Assembly: GCF_001279585.1 (NCBI RefSeq)
Contig: NZ_LGEC01000137.1
Span: 110,520-174,519 of the forward strand
Direction of reading: 5' to 3'
DNA: 64,000 bases
Source: Nocardiopsis sp. NRRL B-16309
Lineage (GTDB): Bacteria; Actinomycetota; Actinomycetes; Streptosporangiales; Streptosporangiaceae
Position numbers and translations under genes: made by a program. Shown piece by piece: positions 1 through 9,025 of this stretch (positions are counted from its first letter, which is position 1; each line of letters starts with the position of its first letter). Below the pieces are notes generated by a model. It was not told the origin of the DNA. It did no database searches and saw only the letters and a list, made by a program, of their open reading frames with translations.

Positions 1-1469
1 TAGCCCACACCGCGCACGACGCCCTCGCCGTGCGTGGTCCCGGCCACGCCGCCCGGCAGGGTGCGCAGGTCGGAGGGGTCGGGCAGCTCCGAGCGGTCGA
101 CGGGCATCGGCAGGTCCCGGGCGCGCTGGAGCATGTCCGCCATCGGCAGCGGGCTGTGCAGCTCCTGGCCCGTGATGATCCGCGAACCCTGCGACATGGC
201 GTTCTTGATCCGCAGGTCCACCGGGTGCATGCCCAGCTTCTCGGCGAGCTTGTCCATCTGCGACTCGTAGCCGAAGCACGCCTGGACCGCGCCGAACCCG
301 CGCATCGCCCCGCACGGCGGGTTCGTGGTGTACACCCCGTAGGCGTCCACCAGCACGTGGGGCACCTCGTAGGGGCCGATGCCCAGCGAGGAGGCCACAC
401 CCACCACGGCGGGCGTCGCCGAGGCGTAGGCGCCGCCGTCCACGATGATCTCCAGCGTGGCGTACAGCAGGGTGCCGTCGGCCTTGGCGCCGTGCTCGAA
501 CCGCATCTTGGCCGGGTGCCGGTGCACGTGGCCGTAGAAGGACTCCTCGCGGTTGTACACGATCTTGACGGGCTTGCCGGTGCGCAGCGCGAGCATGGCG
601 CCGTGGATCTGCATCGACAGGTCCTCGCGGCCGCCGAAGGCCCCGCCGACCCCCGCCATGGTCATGCGCACCTTGTCCTCGGGCAGGCCCAGGCAGGGCA
701 CGATCTGCCAGAGGTCGCTGTGCAGCCACTGGGTGGCGACGTACAGGTGCACGCCGCCGTCCTCCTCGGGCACGGCCAGGCCGGACTCGGGACCCAGGAA
801 CGCCTGGTCCTGCATGCCGACCTCGTACTCGGTCTCCACGACCGCGTCGGCCCGCGCGCGCAGGGCGTCCAGCACCTCGCGCTCGCGCTCCTTCTCCCCG
901 GCCACGTCCCGGAACCCGCCGGTGCGGATGGGCTGGTAGCGCACCCGGTTGCCGGACTGGTGGTACTCCTCGTGGATCTTGAGGGTGCCCTCCTCGTGGA
1001 CCAGCGGGTACTCGGGGTCCAGGGCGGCCCGGCGCGAGTCGCTGACCGGGGGCAGGACCTCGTAGTCGACCTTGATCCGCTCCAGGGCGCGGCGCGCGGT
1101 CTCGGGGTGGTCGGCGGCCACCAGGGCCACCGGCTCGCCCTTGTAGCGCACCTTGCCGAAGGCCAGCACGGGCTGGTCCTTGTACTCCAGGCCGTAGCGC
1201 TTGGCGCCCGGGACGTCCTCGTGCGTGAGCACGGTCTCCACGCCCGGGACCTTGAGCGCCTCGGTGATGTCGATGCCCAGGATCCTCGCGTGCGGGTGGG
1301 GGCTGCGCAGGGTCATCCCCCACAGCATGTCCTCCATCCACATGTCCGAGGAGTAGGCGAACTCCCCGGTCACCTTGAGCGTGCCGTCGGGGCGGCGCGG
1401 GCTCGACCCCAGGCCGTCCCTGGTGGTACTGGACAGGTCCGTGACGGTCGGGGCGGTCGTCGTGGCCAT
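1..1469 (-). CDS. Xanthine dehydrogenase-type molybdopterin-binding subunit (partial, C-terminus outside window)
   Basis: Large catalytic subunit of a three-subunit molybdenum hydroxylase, probably oxidising hypoxanthine/xanthine. About 489 N-terminal residues are present and the gene runs off the left edge. The translation holds family hallmarks: a GVGGAFGGRED loop near the middle and a TTNPPCGAMRGFGAVQ segment that matches the conserved molybdopterin-contact region. The ATG (1467-1469) overlaps the TGA of the preceding deaminase gene as ATGA, so it is the last visible gene of a translationally coupled operon with the FAD and 2Fe-2S subunits. The divergent PucR regulator favours a purine substrate over CO or aldehydes. 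Substrate is inferred; the family assignment is firm. Confidence 0.93.
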   Translation of the reverse strand, partial: MATTTAPTVTDLSSTTRDGLGSSPRRPDGTLKVTGEFAYSSDMWMEDMLWGMTLRSPHPHARILGIDITEALKVPGVETVLTHEDVPGAKRYGLEYKDQPVLAFGKVRYKGEPVALVAADHPETARRALERIKVDYEVLPPVSDSRRAALDPEYPLVHEEGTLKIHEEYHQSGNRVRYQPIRTGGFRDVAGEKEREREVLDALRARADAVVETEYEVGMQDQAFLGPESGLAVPEEDGGVHLYVATQWLHSDLWQIVPCLGLPEDKVRMTMAGVGGAFGGREDLSMQIHGAMLALRTGKPVKIVYNREESFYGHVHRHPAKMRFEHGAKADGTLLYATLEIIVDGGAYASATPAVVGVASSLGIGPYEVPHVLVDAYGVYTTNPPCGAMRGFGAVQACFGYESQMDKLAEKLGMHPVDLRIKNAMSQGSRIITGQELHSPLPMADMLQRARDLPMPVDRSELPDPSDLRTLPGGVAGTTHGEGVVRGVG

Positions 1470-2824
1470 CAGCGGTTCACCTCCTGGAGCAGGGCGCGGT
1501 GCGCGGCCCGGCCGCGCGCGGCGGCGGTGTCGGCGGACAGAGTGCGAAGCTCCCCGCGGTCGACGACGGTACGGCCGCCGACCAGCAGGCGCTCCAGGGG
1601 CGGCGTGGGGCCGAAGACCGTCGCCACCACCGGGTCGTCGATCACGTCGTAGCCGAACCCGTCCACCCGCCACAGGGCGATGTCGGCGAGCTTGCCGACG
1701 GTGAGCGAGCCGAGTTCGGCGTCACGGCCCAGCACCCGGGCGCCGCCCAGGGTGGCCATGTGCAGGGCCTGGCGGGCGCTGAGCGCCTGCGGGCCCCTGC
1801 GGGCGCGCGCCATCAGCAGCGCCTGGTGCATCTCCCCGGCCAGCGGGGTCAGCTCGCTGGAGGCCGGGCCGTCCACGCCCAGGCCCACGTGCGCGCCCGC
1901 CTCCAGCAGTTCCGTGGTGCGGCAGATGCCCGCGCCCAGACGGGCGTTGGAGGTGGGGCAGTGTGCGATACCGGTTCCGGTGGCCGCGATCCGTGCGATG
2001 GCGGCGTCGGACAGGTGCACCGCGTGCGCGAACCACACGTCCGCGCCCAGCCAGCCGAGCTTCTCGGCGTACTCGACCGGGGTGCACCCGAACTCGGCCA
2101 GGCACTTCTCCTCCTCGTCGAGCGTCTCGGCGAGGTGGGTGTGCAGGCGCACGCCCTTGGCGCGGGCCAGTTCGGCCGCGCCGACCATCAGCTCCCGGCT
2201 CACCGAGAACGGCGAGCAGGGCGCCACGGACACGCGCGTCATCGCGTCGGAGGCGGCGTCGTGGTGGGCGTCGATGGCGGCGCCGGTGGCCCCCAGCGCC
2301 TCGTCCAGGCTCTCCACGACGCTGTCCGGCGGCAGGCCGCCGGAGCTGTGGCCCCGGTCCATCGACCCGCGGGCCAGGTCCAGGCGGATGCCGACCTCGC
2401 GGGCGGCGGCCACCTCGGCGGCGACGATGTCGCCCCGGCCCGAGGGGAAGATGTAGTGGTGGTCGGAGGCGGTGGTGCACCCCGACAGCGCCAGGTGGCT
2501 CATCCCCGCCGACGTCGTGTTCCCCACGACCTCCGCGTCCAGGCGGTGCCAGATCTCGTACGAACCCACCAGCCACTCGAAGAGGGTCCCATCGGCGAAC
2601 AGCCCCTGGGTGGCCCACTGGTAGAGGTGGTTGTGCGTGTTGACCAGGCCAGGCGTGGCCAGGCAGCCGCGGCCGTCGACCTTGCGGGCGCCCGGGATCT
2701 CGGGGGCCGGGCCGGGCCCGACGGCCCCGATGCGGCCGTCGCGCACCACGATGTGGCCCTGGGGGTACTCCCCGCCGTCCACGGTCACGACGTGGGCGCC
2801 CTCGATGACGGTCACGTCACTCAT
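1469..2824 (-). CDS. 8-oxoguanine/guanine deaminase-like amidohydrolase
   Basis: A 451-residue metal-dependent hydrolase of the amidohydrolase superfamily, cytosolic. It has the N-terminal metal motif NTHNHLYQ (H64, H66), the central HTHLAET and FAHAVHL histidines, and a GVDGPASSE segment supplying the catalytic aspartate. Length and the CTTASDHHYIFP segment resemble 8-oxoguanine deaminases and the AtzB-like branch. It lies between xanthine dehydrogenase subunits, overlapping the 2Fe-2S gene by 8 nt and the molybdopterin gene by 4 nt. A reaction delivering xanthine or urate-type products to the dehydrogenase would fit: guanine to xanthine, or 8-oxoguanine to urate. Which purine is used cannot be read from sequence. 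Confidence 0.85.
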   Translation of the reverse strand: MSDVTVIEGAHVVTVDGGEYPQGHIVVRDGRIGAVGPGPAPEIPGARKVDGRGCLATPGLVNTHNHLYQWATQGLFADGTLFEWLVGSYEIWHRLDAEVVGNTTSAGMSHLALSGCTTASDHHYIFPSGRGDIVAAEVAAAREVGIRLDLARGSMDRGHSSGGLPPDSVVESLDEALGATGAAIDAHHDAASDAMTRVSVAPCSPFSVSRELMVGAAELARAKGVRLHTHLAETLDEEEKCLAEFGCTPVEYAEKLGWLGADVWFAHAVHLSDAAIARIAATGTGIAHCPTSNARLGAGICRTTELLEAGAHVGLGVDGPASSELTPLAGEMHQALLMARARRGPQALSARQALHMATLGGARVLGRDAELGSLTVGKLADIALWRVDGFGYDVIDDPVVATVFGPTPPLERLLVGGRTVVDRGELRTLSADTAAARGRAAHRALLQEVNR

Positions 2825-3335
2825 GTGCGGCTCCGCTCTCGGCCCGGCGGCCGGCGGCCAGGCGCACGGCGTCCAGGATCTTCTCGTAGCCGGTGCAGCG
2901 GCACAGGTTCCCGGCCAGAGCCTCGCGGATCTCGGCGTCGTCGGGGGCGCCCTTGCCCGCGCCCACGGTGCGCTCCAGCAGGTCGTCGGTCTGCACGAGC
3001 AGCCCCGGCGTGCAGAAGCCGCACTGGACGGCGCCGGCCTCGACGAACGCGTCCTGGACGGTGCCCAGGGTGCGGTCCGAACCCTTGCCGGGCTCCTCGG
3101 CCAGACCCTCGACCGTGCGTACCGCGCGGCCCTCGGCCTGCCCGGCGGCGATCATGCACGAACACGCCGTCACACCGTCGAAGTAGACGGTGCACGAGCC
3201 GCACTCGCCCTGCTCGCAGGCGTTCTTGCTGCCCGGCAGGCCCAGGCGCTCGCGCAGCACGTACAGCAGGCTCTCGCCCGGCCACACGTTCTCGGCGGTC
3301 ATGTCCTCGCCGTTGACGTTGACGTTCACGCGCAT
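2817..3335 (-). CDS. Xanthine dehydrogenase-type 2Fe-2S subunit
   Basis: A 172-residue electron-transfer subunit. The plant-ferredoxin-type cluster ligands are C40, C45, C48 and C60 (CEQGECGSC followed by a later Cys). The second helical cluster is held by C105, C108, C145 and C147 (QCGFCTPG and LCRCTGY). All eight expected cysteines are present and the length is normal for the family. The ATG at 3335 overlaps the end of the FAD subunit gene by 10 nt; an open frame extends further upstream but only through the other gene. It passes electrons from the molybdenum site to the FAD subunit. Confidence 0.95.
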   Translation of the reverse strand: MRVNVNVNGEDMTAENVWPGESLLYVLRERLGLPGSKNACEQGECGSCTVYFDGVTACSCMIAAGQAEGRAVRTVEGLAEEPGKGSDRTLGTVQDAFVEAGAVQCGFCTPGLLVQTDDLLERTVGAGKGAPDDAEIREALAGNLCRCTGYEKILDAVRLAAGRRAESGAAHE

Positions 3336-4195
3336 CGCGTGACTCCCTTCCGGTACTCGGTGGCCGACCAGGTCAGCGCGCGACGCGCCATCACGGCCAT
3401 GGAGTGGGTGCGGTACTGCGCGGTGCCGCGCTGGTCGTCGATGGGGCGGGTGACCGAGGCCACCAGCTCGCCGAAGCGCCGCACGAGGCTCTCCGACGGC
3501 AGGGTCGCGCCCTCCCAGTCGAACTCGGCGGCCAGGAACTCCTCGGCCTCCTCGGCGCGGATGGGGGTCGGGGCCACCGAGCCCAGACCCGTGCCCACGG
3601 TGCGCTTCTCCGCGTCCAGGGCCAGGCTGAAGGCGGCCACGGAGATGACCATGGCGTTGCGGGTGCCGATCTTGGCGAACTGCTGCGGGCCCTTGGGCTC
3701 GGGCAGCAGGACGGCCGTGATCAGCTCGTCGTCCTGGCGGGCGGTCGTGCGCAGGGAGAGGTAGAACTCCCGGGCGGGGACCCGCCGGCGGCCGCGGACC
3801 GAGGCCAGTTCGATCACGGCGTCGGTGGCGAGCAGGGGAGGGTGGGCGTCCCCCGCGGGCGAGGCGCCGCCCAGGTTGCCGCCCACGGAGCCGCGGTTGC
3901 GGATCTGCGGGGAGGCCACGGTGCGCGAGGCCTTCGCCAGAGCGGGAGCGCTCCGCGACAGGTGCTCGACGATCTTGGTGTAGGGCACACCCGCGCCCAG
4001 GCGGGTGTGGTCGCCGTCGGTGCCCCACTCGCCCAGTTCGGGCACGCGGGCCAGGTCGATCAGGGTCGACGGGCGCCGTTTGTCGAAGTTGAGTTCCACC
4101 ATGACGTCGGTTCCGCCCATGATGGGGACCCCGTCAGGGTGGGCGCTCTTGGCCTCAAGCGCCTCCTCCAGTGTGGAGGGACTCAGGAATTCCAT
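3326..4195 (-). CDS. Xanthine dehydrogenase-type FAD-binding subunit
   Basis: A 289-residue FAD subunit of the CoxM/XdhB family. It carries the FAD pyrophosphate-binding loops (MGGTDVMVEL near residue 28 and IRNRGSVGGNLGGASPAGD around residues 98-116) and a C-terminal CO-dehydrogenase-flavoprotein-like domain. The ATG at 4195 is preceded by a GAGGAC ribosome site. A much longer frame continues upstream to about 6.0 kb, but it lies antisense to the PucR gene and is not real. This is the first gene of the operon: FAD subunit, 2Fe-2S subunit, deaminase, molybdopterin subunit. Confidence 0.94.
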   Translation of the reverse strand: MEFLSPSTLEEALEAKSAHPDGVPIMGGTDVMVELNFDKRRPSTLIDLARVPELGEWGTDGDHTRLGAGVPYTKIVEHLSRSAPALAKASRTVASPQIRNRGSVGGNLGGASPAGDAHPPLLATDAVIELASVRGRRRVPAREFYLSLRTTARQDDELITAVLLPEPKGPQQFAKIGTRNAMVISVAAFSLALDAEKRTVGTGLGSVAPTPIRAEEAEEFLAAEFDWEGATLPSESLVRRFGELVASVTRPIDDQRGTAQYRTHSMAVMARRALTWSATEYRKGVTRCA

Positions 4196-4263
4196 GCTTG
4201 TCCTCGTTGCTCGCCAGGTCGGGTCGGTCAGCGGTCGGGTTAGGCAACTCCTCGGTAAATCCG

Positions 4264-4280
4264 GTACTGCTGTGAAGTAC
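4264..4280. promoter_or_regulatory. Inverted repeat in the xdh/pucR divergent control region
   Basis: GTACT and AGTAC arms separated by 7 nt lie 69 nt upstream of the xanthine dehydrogenase operon start. The 285-nt divergent region (4196-4480) is AT-richer than its surroundings and must hold both promoters. No PucR box is recognised with certainty; this dyad is the clearest symmetric candidate. Confidence 0.3.
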
Positions 4281-4480
4281 ACCACCCCAGGTGGGAGCCC
4301 AACTAGCACGCGATGCCATGAAGTGCCAGTGGAACGAACCGTTATCGTTGGTCGTTTCCTACAAGCGACGAACAGGCGAACAATCGGTGCCGAGTGCCAC
4401 CACCGCCTCCCGCGCGCGACGCCCGACGCGCGCACCGCCCACGGGCCGCGGCCCGCCCACGAGAGTTCAGAGGACCATCC

Positions 4481-6055
4481 ATGCAGATCAGTGAGCTGGT
4501 CGCCGTCAAGCGGCTGCACCTGCGCTTCCTGACGGGAGCCGAGCACCAGCACCGCACCGTGCGCTGGGCCTACACCACGGATCTGCTGGAGCCCGCCCGC
4601 TACCTGCGCGGGGGCGAGTTCGTCCTCACCGGCATGATGTGGCGCACCCGGCCCCAGGACTCCGAGACCTTCGTGGCCTCCGTCGTCAGCGCGGGCGCCG
4701 TCGCGATCGGCGCGGGCACCGCCCTGGGCGAGATCCCCCCGGACCTGCTGGCCGCCTGCCAGGCACACGACATCCCGCTCGTGGAGGTCCCCTCCGAGAC
4801 CTCCTTCGGCGCGGTCACCGAAGAGGTCCTGCGCTCGCTCACCCAACGCCGCTTCACCACCATCGCCGAGACCCGTGACCGCCACCGCCGCCTGATGGCG
4901 GAGGTCGCCGCGGGCGCCGACTTCCCCTCCGCCTTCGCCGACGCCGCCACCCAGGCCTCGATGCGGGCCTGGGTGATCTCCTCCACCGGCCGCCACGTGG
5001 CCGCCACCACCGAACCGCTGCCCGAGCACGACCGAGAGTGGATCGCCGCCCGCGCCCTGACCTGGCCCGCCTTCCCCCACACCACCCGCCTGCCCGTCGA
5101 GGGCGGCCGTGTGCTCACCGTCGTACCCGTCCAGGCCAAGGACTCCCATCCGCTGTCGAACTGGCTCCTGGTCTGCGCGGGCGACCACCAGGTGTGGGGC
5201 GACGAGGAGCACGAGGCCGTCGCCGAACTGGTGTCGGTGTCGGTGCTGGCGCGCAGCCGGGTCGAGGAGCGCGCCCTGACCGACGCCCGCCACCTGGAGG
5301 GCCTGCCCCGCCTGCTGGCCGCCCAGCGCTTCGACGAGGTCACCGCGCTCATGGACGGCACGGGCGTGGCCACCGGCACCGAGGACGCGGGGCACGTGAT
5401 CGTCAGCGCCGTGATGATGCCCGAGCCGCGCGTCCCCGACCTGGCGCGGCGCGTGCTCACCGAACTCGTCGCTGACTGGCCCGGCGCGGTCGTGACCGGC
5501 GAGAACGACACCCTGGCCGTCGTCCCGGTCGAGGGCGGGGAGTCGCAGGCGCGCGAGCGCGCCGAGGAGATCCGGTCCGAACTCGTCCACCGCGCGCGCG
5601 TCCTGGAGGGCGGGCTGCTGGACTACCGGCTCGCCGTCGGCCTGAGCTCGGCCGCGCACGGCGTGCCCGAGCTGCGCGGAGCCGCCGTGGAGGCCCGGCA
5701 CGCGCGCCGCCTGGCCGAGCTGCGCGGCGGTCGCTCGCGCGTGATCGCCGGGGCGGAGATCGACTCCCACGAGCTGCTGCTGGCCTCGGTGCCCGAGGAG
5801 GTGCAGACCTCCTACCGCGAACGCCTGCTCGGGCCGCTGGTGGCCTACGACCGCGACCACCGCTCGGAGCTGGTGACGACCCTGGAGCGGTTCCTGGAGC
5901 ACTCCGGCTCCTGGCAGCGCTGCGCCTCGGCCATGCACGTGCACGTCAACACCCTGCGGTACCGGATCGGCCGCGTGGAGGAGCTGACCGGCCGCGACAT
6001 GAGCAGCCTCGAACACCGCGTCGACCTGTTCCTGGCCCTGAAGCTGCGCGACTGA
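4481..6055 (+). CDS. PucR-family transcriptional regulator of purine catabolism
   Basis: A 524-residue regulator. The N-terminal PucR domain (about residues 10-125, with the characteristic LRGGEFVLTGMMW segment) senses the pathway state. A central GGDEF-like/CdaR region follows, and the C-terminal PucR-type helix-turn-helix (about 455-520) shows the expected CASAMHVHVNTLRYRIGRVEELTG. The ATG at 4481 has an AGAGGA site 6 nt upstream; the frame is open about 29 codons further but without a good ribosome site. Divergent orientation from the xanthine dehydrogenase operon makes it the likely regulator of that operon (inference). Confidence 0.93.
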   Translation: MQISELVAVKRLHLRFLTGAEHQHRTVRWAYTTDLLEPARYLRGGEFVLTGMMWRTRPQDSETFVASVVSAGAVAIGAGTALGEIPPDLLAACQAHDIPLVEVPSETSFGAVTEEVLRSLTQRRFTTIAETRDRHRRLMAEVAAGADFPSAFADAATQASMRAWVISSTGRHVAATTEPLPEHDREWIAARALTWPAFPHTTRLPVEGGRVLTVVPVQAKDSHPLSNWLLVCAGDHQVWGDEEHEAVAELVSVSVLARSRVEERALTDARHLEGLPRLLAAQRFDEVTALMDGTGVATGTEDAGHVIVSAVMMPEPRVPDLARRVLTELVADWPGAVVTGENDTLAVVPVEGGESQARERAEEIRSELVHRARVLEGGLLDYRLAVGLSSAAHGVPELRGAAVEARHARRLAELRGGRSRVIAGAEIDSHELLLASVPEEVQTSYRERLLGPLVAYDRDHRSELVTTLERFLEHSGSWQRCASAMHVHVNTLRYRIGRVEELTGRDMSSLEHRVDLFLALKLRD

Positions 6056-6205
6056 GCCGGCGCCGGTCCGGGCCCGCCCTCGCGGCGGGACGGGTCCGCC
6101 TCCGGGGCCGGACCCCGCGCCCGGTACCGCGTCACCGCCGCGCTGGTCGCGGCCGTCGGCGCACCCTCCCCGGTTCTGTCACCGGGGGAGGCTAGGGTGC
6201 GCGCG

Positions 6206-6907
6206 ATGAGCACCGACCTCTCCACACCCCTGACCGCCGACGCCGACCTGTCCGGCGCGGACCTGCGCGACGCGCTCGCCAAGCCGATCGGACAGCGCCA
6301 GGAGTTCGTGCGCTGCGACCTGTCCCAGGCCGACCTGCGCGAGACCGACCTCGTGGACGCCGTCTTCACCGACTGCCGCCTGGACGGCGCCCGGCTGGAA
6401 CGGGCGCTCCTGGACGGGGCGCGACTGACGGGCGGCAGCGCGGCGGGCGCGGCCTTCTCCGGTGCGGAGTGCGCCGACGCCCGGTTCGAGCGGGTGGACC
6501 TGGCCAACACGCGCTGGCAGAGCGCCCTGCTCACCGACGCGGAGTTCACCGGCTGCCGGATGACCGGGGCGGGCCTGACGTCGCTGCGGGGGGTGGGGTA
6601 CTCCTTCGCGCACTGCAACCTCATGCTGGCCCGGTGCAAGGGCCTGTCCCTGCGGGGCCGGACGCTGGAGGGGCTGCGCATGGACGAAGCCGACCTGGCG
6701 AGCGCGGACCTGCGCGAGACCGTGTGGATGGAGTCGCGGCTGCGCGGCGCCAACCTCGTCAACGCCCGCTTCCAGGGCGCGGACCTGCGCGGCGCCGACC
6801 TGGGAGAACTCGCCCTGGACCAGGCCGGGTACCTGCGCGGGGCCACCATCAGCCCGGCCCAGGCGGGGACCATCCTCGGGGCGCTGGGCATCACCGTCGT
6901 GGAGTAG
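6206..6907 (+). CDS. Pentapeptide-repeat protein
   Basis: A 233-residue protein made almost entirely of pentapeptide repeats of the A(D/N)LXX type (for example ADLSGADLRDA, ADLRETDLVDA, ADLRGADLGEL), predicted to fold as a right-handed quadrilateral beta-helix. The central part (about residues 85-150) is more degenerate, with cysteines in several units. ATG at 6206 follows a GGGGAG site; an in-frame GTG nine nt earlier is less well placed. No signal peptide. Pentapeptide proteins include DNA-gyrase-protecting Qnr/MfpA types, but nothing in the neighbourhood supports that here. Function unknown. Confidence 0.88.
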   Translation: MSTDLSTPLTADADLSGADLRDALAKPIGQRQEFVRCDLSQADLRETDLVDAVFTDCRLDGARLERALLDGARLTGGSAAGAAFSGAECADARFERVDLANTRWQSALLTDAEFTGCRMTGAGLTSLRGVGYSFAHCNLMLARCKGLSLRGRTLEGLRMDEADLASADLRETVWMESRLRGANLVNARFQGADLRGADLGELALDQAGYLRGATISPAQAGTILGALGITVVE

Positions 6908-7119
6908 GAGCCGGGCGGCGCGGCCGGACGGGACGGGGGACGGGTGCCAGGGGGCGGCGGCCGGGTGCGTGCCCCCGCCCGCTCTGGCCAGCGGAGGCGA
7001 GGGCCCGCTCGGGTGGCCGCGCTGACGTGCGGGTCCGCTCCGGTCCCCGATGGCAGACATGTCCGGAAGGTGTCTTGCGGCGAACGGCGTTCGAAACTAC
7101 GGTCAGTCGCGAACCGGGT

Positions 7120-7137
7120 TGTCGAACCGGTTCGACA
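7120..7137. promoter_or_regulatory. 18-bp perfect palindrome, LacI-type operator candidate
   Basis: The sequence TGTCGAACCGGTTCGACA is a perfect dyad ending 17 nt before the ATG of the secreted glycoside hydrolase. A central CG with flanking CGAA/TTCG arms is the style of LacI-family operators controlling actinomycete glycoside hydrolases. A second TTCGAA-containing site lies just upstream (7090-7095). No LacI gene is in the window. Confidence 0.55.
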
Positions 7138-7154
7138 CCTCCTTGAGGAGAACC

Positions 7155-8870
7155 ATGCACCCCCCGTTGACACGGGCGCTCGCGCGCCTGTCCGCCCTCA
7201 CCCTGCTCGCCGGCCTCGTCGTCGCGGGCCCCGCCTCCCCGGCCAGCGCCGCCGACCTGACCCTCACCGTCGACGTCGGGCAGGTCGTGCGCCCGGCGAC
7301 ACAGGTCGCCGCCGGCGGCCTCTACGGCGTCGGCTCCGACTCCCAGCCGACCACGGACATGCTGCTGCCGCTGAACCCGACCAGCTTCACCCAGCCCCCG
7401 CCCGGCACCACCCACCTGGGCAACGGCGCCACCGAACCCTGCTGCGACGCGCTCGACGTGGGACACAACATCACCAGGGCCGGCGCCCAGCAGTTCATCC
7501 GCCTGCCCGACATCTATCCGACCTTCCCCTATGAGTGGCAGGGGTGGGGCGACTGGGAGCAGAAGGTCACGACCATGGTCGAGGACCGTCTGGCCGCGAC
7601 CGACACGACCAACATCCACGGCTGGGAGCTGTGGAACGAGCCCGACTGGACGTGGGACACCGAGGAGGCGGGCTCCTTCAACGACGGCTGGACCCGCACC
7701 TACCGGCTGGTGCGCTCGCTGGACGCGGTCACCCCCATCGTGGGACCGAGCCCGTCGGTCTACCGCCACGACGACATGCTCGACTTCATGACCCACACCC
7801 GCGACACCGACACGGTTCCGGACGTGATCGTCTGGCACGAGCTCGACGACATGAACTGGGACTCCTTCGACGACCACGTCGCCGACTACCGCGCCATCGA
7901 GGAGCGGCTGGGCATCTCGCCGCGCCCGATCGCCATCAACGAGTACAACAGCTTCAACCAGATGGACGTCCCCAGCGTGGCCCTGCACTGGATGAGCGTG
8001 TTCGAGCGCCACGGGGCACGCGAGGCGCACCGCGCCTACTGGTTCGAGGCCGGGACCTTCGACGGGCTGTTCACCCTGGACAATGAGCCGACCGCCTCGT
8101 ACTGGCTCTACCGCTGGTACGGGGAGATGACCGGCAACATCGTGCGGACGACCCCCGAGAGCTGGCTGGACGGCGTCGCCTCCTACGACGCCAGCCGCCA
8201 GACCGTCAACGTCGCCTTCGGCGGGGACTGGGGCGACAACACCGTGGACGTCACCGGCCTGGACGCGTTCGGCTCGTCGGTCGACGTGCGGATCCTGTCC
8301 ACCCCCGGCTCGGGTCGGCACACCCACGTCTCCGCGCCCACCGTCGTGCGCGAGGCGACCATGCCCGTCTCCAACGGCCGGATCTCGGTTCCCGTGGACG
8401 GTATGGACGCCGAGGGCGCCTACCAGCTCCTGGTCACCCCGGAGGGCGGACCGGCCACGTCCTGGCAGCGGGTGTACGAGGCGGAGAACGCCACGGTCGT
8501 CAACGCGCAGACCAGGTCCTCCGGTGAGGCGTCGAACGGCTACTACGTCGGCGGTATCGACGGGGACGAGGACATGCGGTCGGACTCCTTCGTGGACTTC
8601 ACCGTCAACGTGCCCGAAGCCCGCAGCTACACGATGGCGATCGACTACGCCAACGGCACCGGGGCGACCTCCACGCACGGGCTCGCCTACAACGGGAGCG
8701 ACTGGTCCACCGTCTCCTACCCCCCGACCCCTGGGTGGGGGCGGTTCGAGACCACGAGCGTGACCGTGGACCTGCGCGCCGGATACAACGTCATCCGGCT
8801 GGCCAAGGGCTCACCGCACTTCGAGGGCGGTACCGGCTACGCCGAGATCGACAGCATCACCCTGTCCTGA
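7155..8870 (+). CDS. Secreted clan GH-A glycoside hydrolase with C-terminal CBM35-like module
   Basis: A 571-residue secreted enzyme. Residues 1-32 form a Sec signal ending in an ASA|A site. The catalytic part (about 40-340) resembles GH39-like clan-A folds: the WELWNEPDW segment supplies the acid/base glutamate and PIAINEYNSF the probable nucleophile. A beta-sandwich region follows. The last about 130 residues begin YEAENATVV and contain the VPEARSYTMAIDYANG and AGYNVIRLAKG pattern of CBM35/CBM6 carbohydrate-binding modules. ATG at 7155 follows GAGGAGAA. Likely extracellular plant or microbial polysaccharide degradation; exact substrate unknown. An upstream palindrome suggests sugar-responsive repression. 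Confidence 0.85.
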   Translation: MHPPLTRALARLSALTLLAGLVVAGPASPASAADLTLTVDVGQVVRPATQVAAGGLYGVGSDSQPTTDMLLPLNPTSFTQPPPGTTHLGNGATEPCCDALDVGHNITRAGAQQFIRLPDIYPTFPYEWQGWGDWEQKVTTMVEDRLAATDTTNIHGWELWNEPDWTWDTEEAGSFNDGWTRTYRLVRSLDAVTPIVGPSPSVYRHDDMLDFMTHTRDTDTVPDVIVWHELDDMNWDSFDDHVADYRAIEERLGISPRPIAINEYNSFNQMDVPSVALHWMSVFERHGAREAHRAYWFEAGTFDGLFTLDNEPTASYWLYRWYGEMTGNIVRTTPESWLDGVASYDASRQTVNVAFGGDWGDNTVDVTGLDAFGSSVDVRILSTPGSGRHTHVSAPTVVREATMPVSNGRISVPVDGMDAEGAYQLLVTPEGGPATSWQRVYEAENATVVNAQTRSSGEASNGYYVGGIDGDEDMRSDSFVDFTVNVPEARSYTMAIDYANGTGATSTHGLAYNGSDWSTVSYPPTPGWGRFETTSVTVDLRAGYNVIRLAKGSPHFEGGTGYAEIDSITLS

Positions 8871-8892
8871 CGACCGCGCGCCCCGGGCGCGG

Positions 8893-8925
8893 CACCGGGC
8901 CCCGCCGCTTCGGCGGGGCCCGGTG
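8893..8925 (+). terminator. Strong hairpin after the glycoside hydrolase
   Basis: A 15-bp perfect stem (8893-8907 with 8911-8925) and a 3-nt loop begin 22 nt after the stop codon. No long T tract, as is usual in high-GC actinomycetes. Confidence 0.7.
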
Positions 8926-8958
8926 GCCTTGCCGTGGGTGAGCGCCCAGGCGCCGCAC

Positions 8959-9000
8959 AACGGCCGGGCCCCGTCACCGCGGTGACGGGGCCCGGCCGTT
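8959..9000. terminator. 42-bp perfect palindrome, bidirectional terminator
   Basis: Two 21-nt arms meet at the centre of ACCGCGGT with no spacer. The element sits between the convergent glycoside hydrolase and DUF397 genes, so it can end transcription from either side. Its core repeats the CGGGCCCCG composition of the neighbouring hairpin at 8893. Confidence 0.7.
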
Positions 9001-9025
9001 GGGGGAGGAGTGCGGGTTGAGGGGG

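Noticed and set aside
30..3316. Long + strand open frames opposite the purine operon
   Set aside because: They mirror the minus-strand genes, are low in complexity (His/Gly/Arg/Val-rich) and have no domain or ribosome site. High-GC DNA often keeps the antisense frames open.
4600..6016. Minus-strand frame fused to the FAD subunit
   Set aside because: The extension lies antisense to the PucR gene; a good ribosome site and the family N-terminus fix the start at 4195.
6891..8678. 595-codon minus frame across the glycoside hydrolase
   Set aside because: Antisense to a gene with signal peptide, catalytic motifs and CBM; the translation is compositionally biased without family features.
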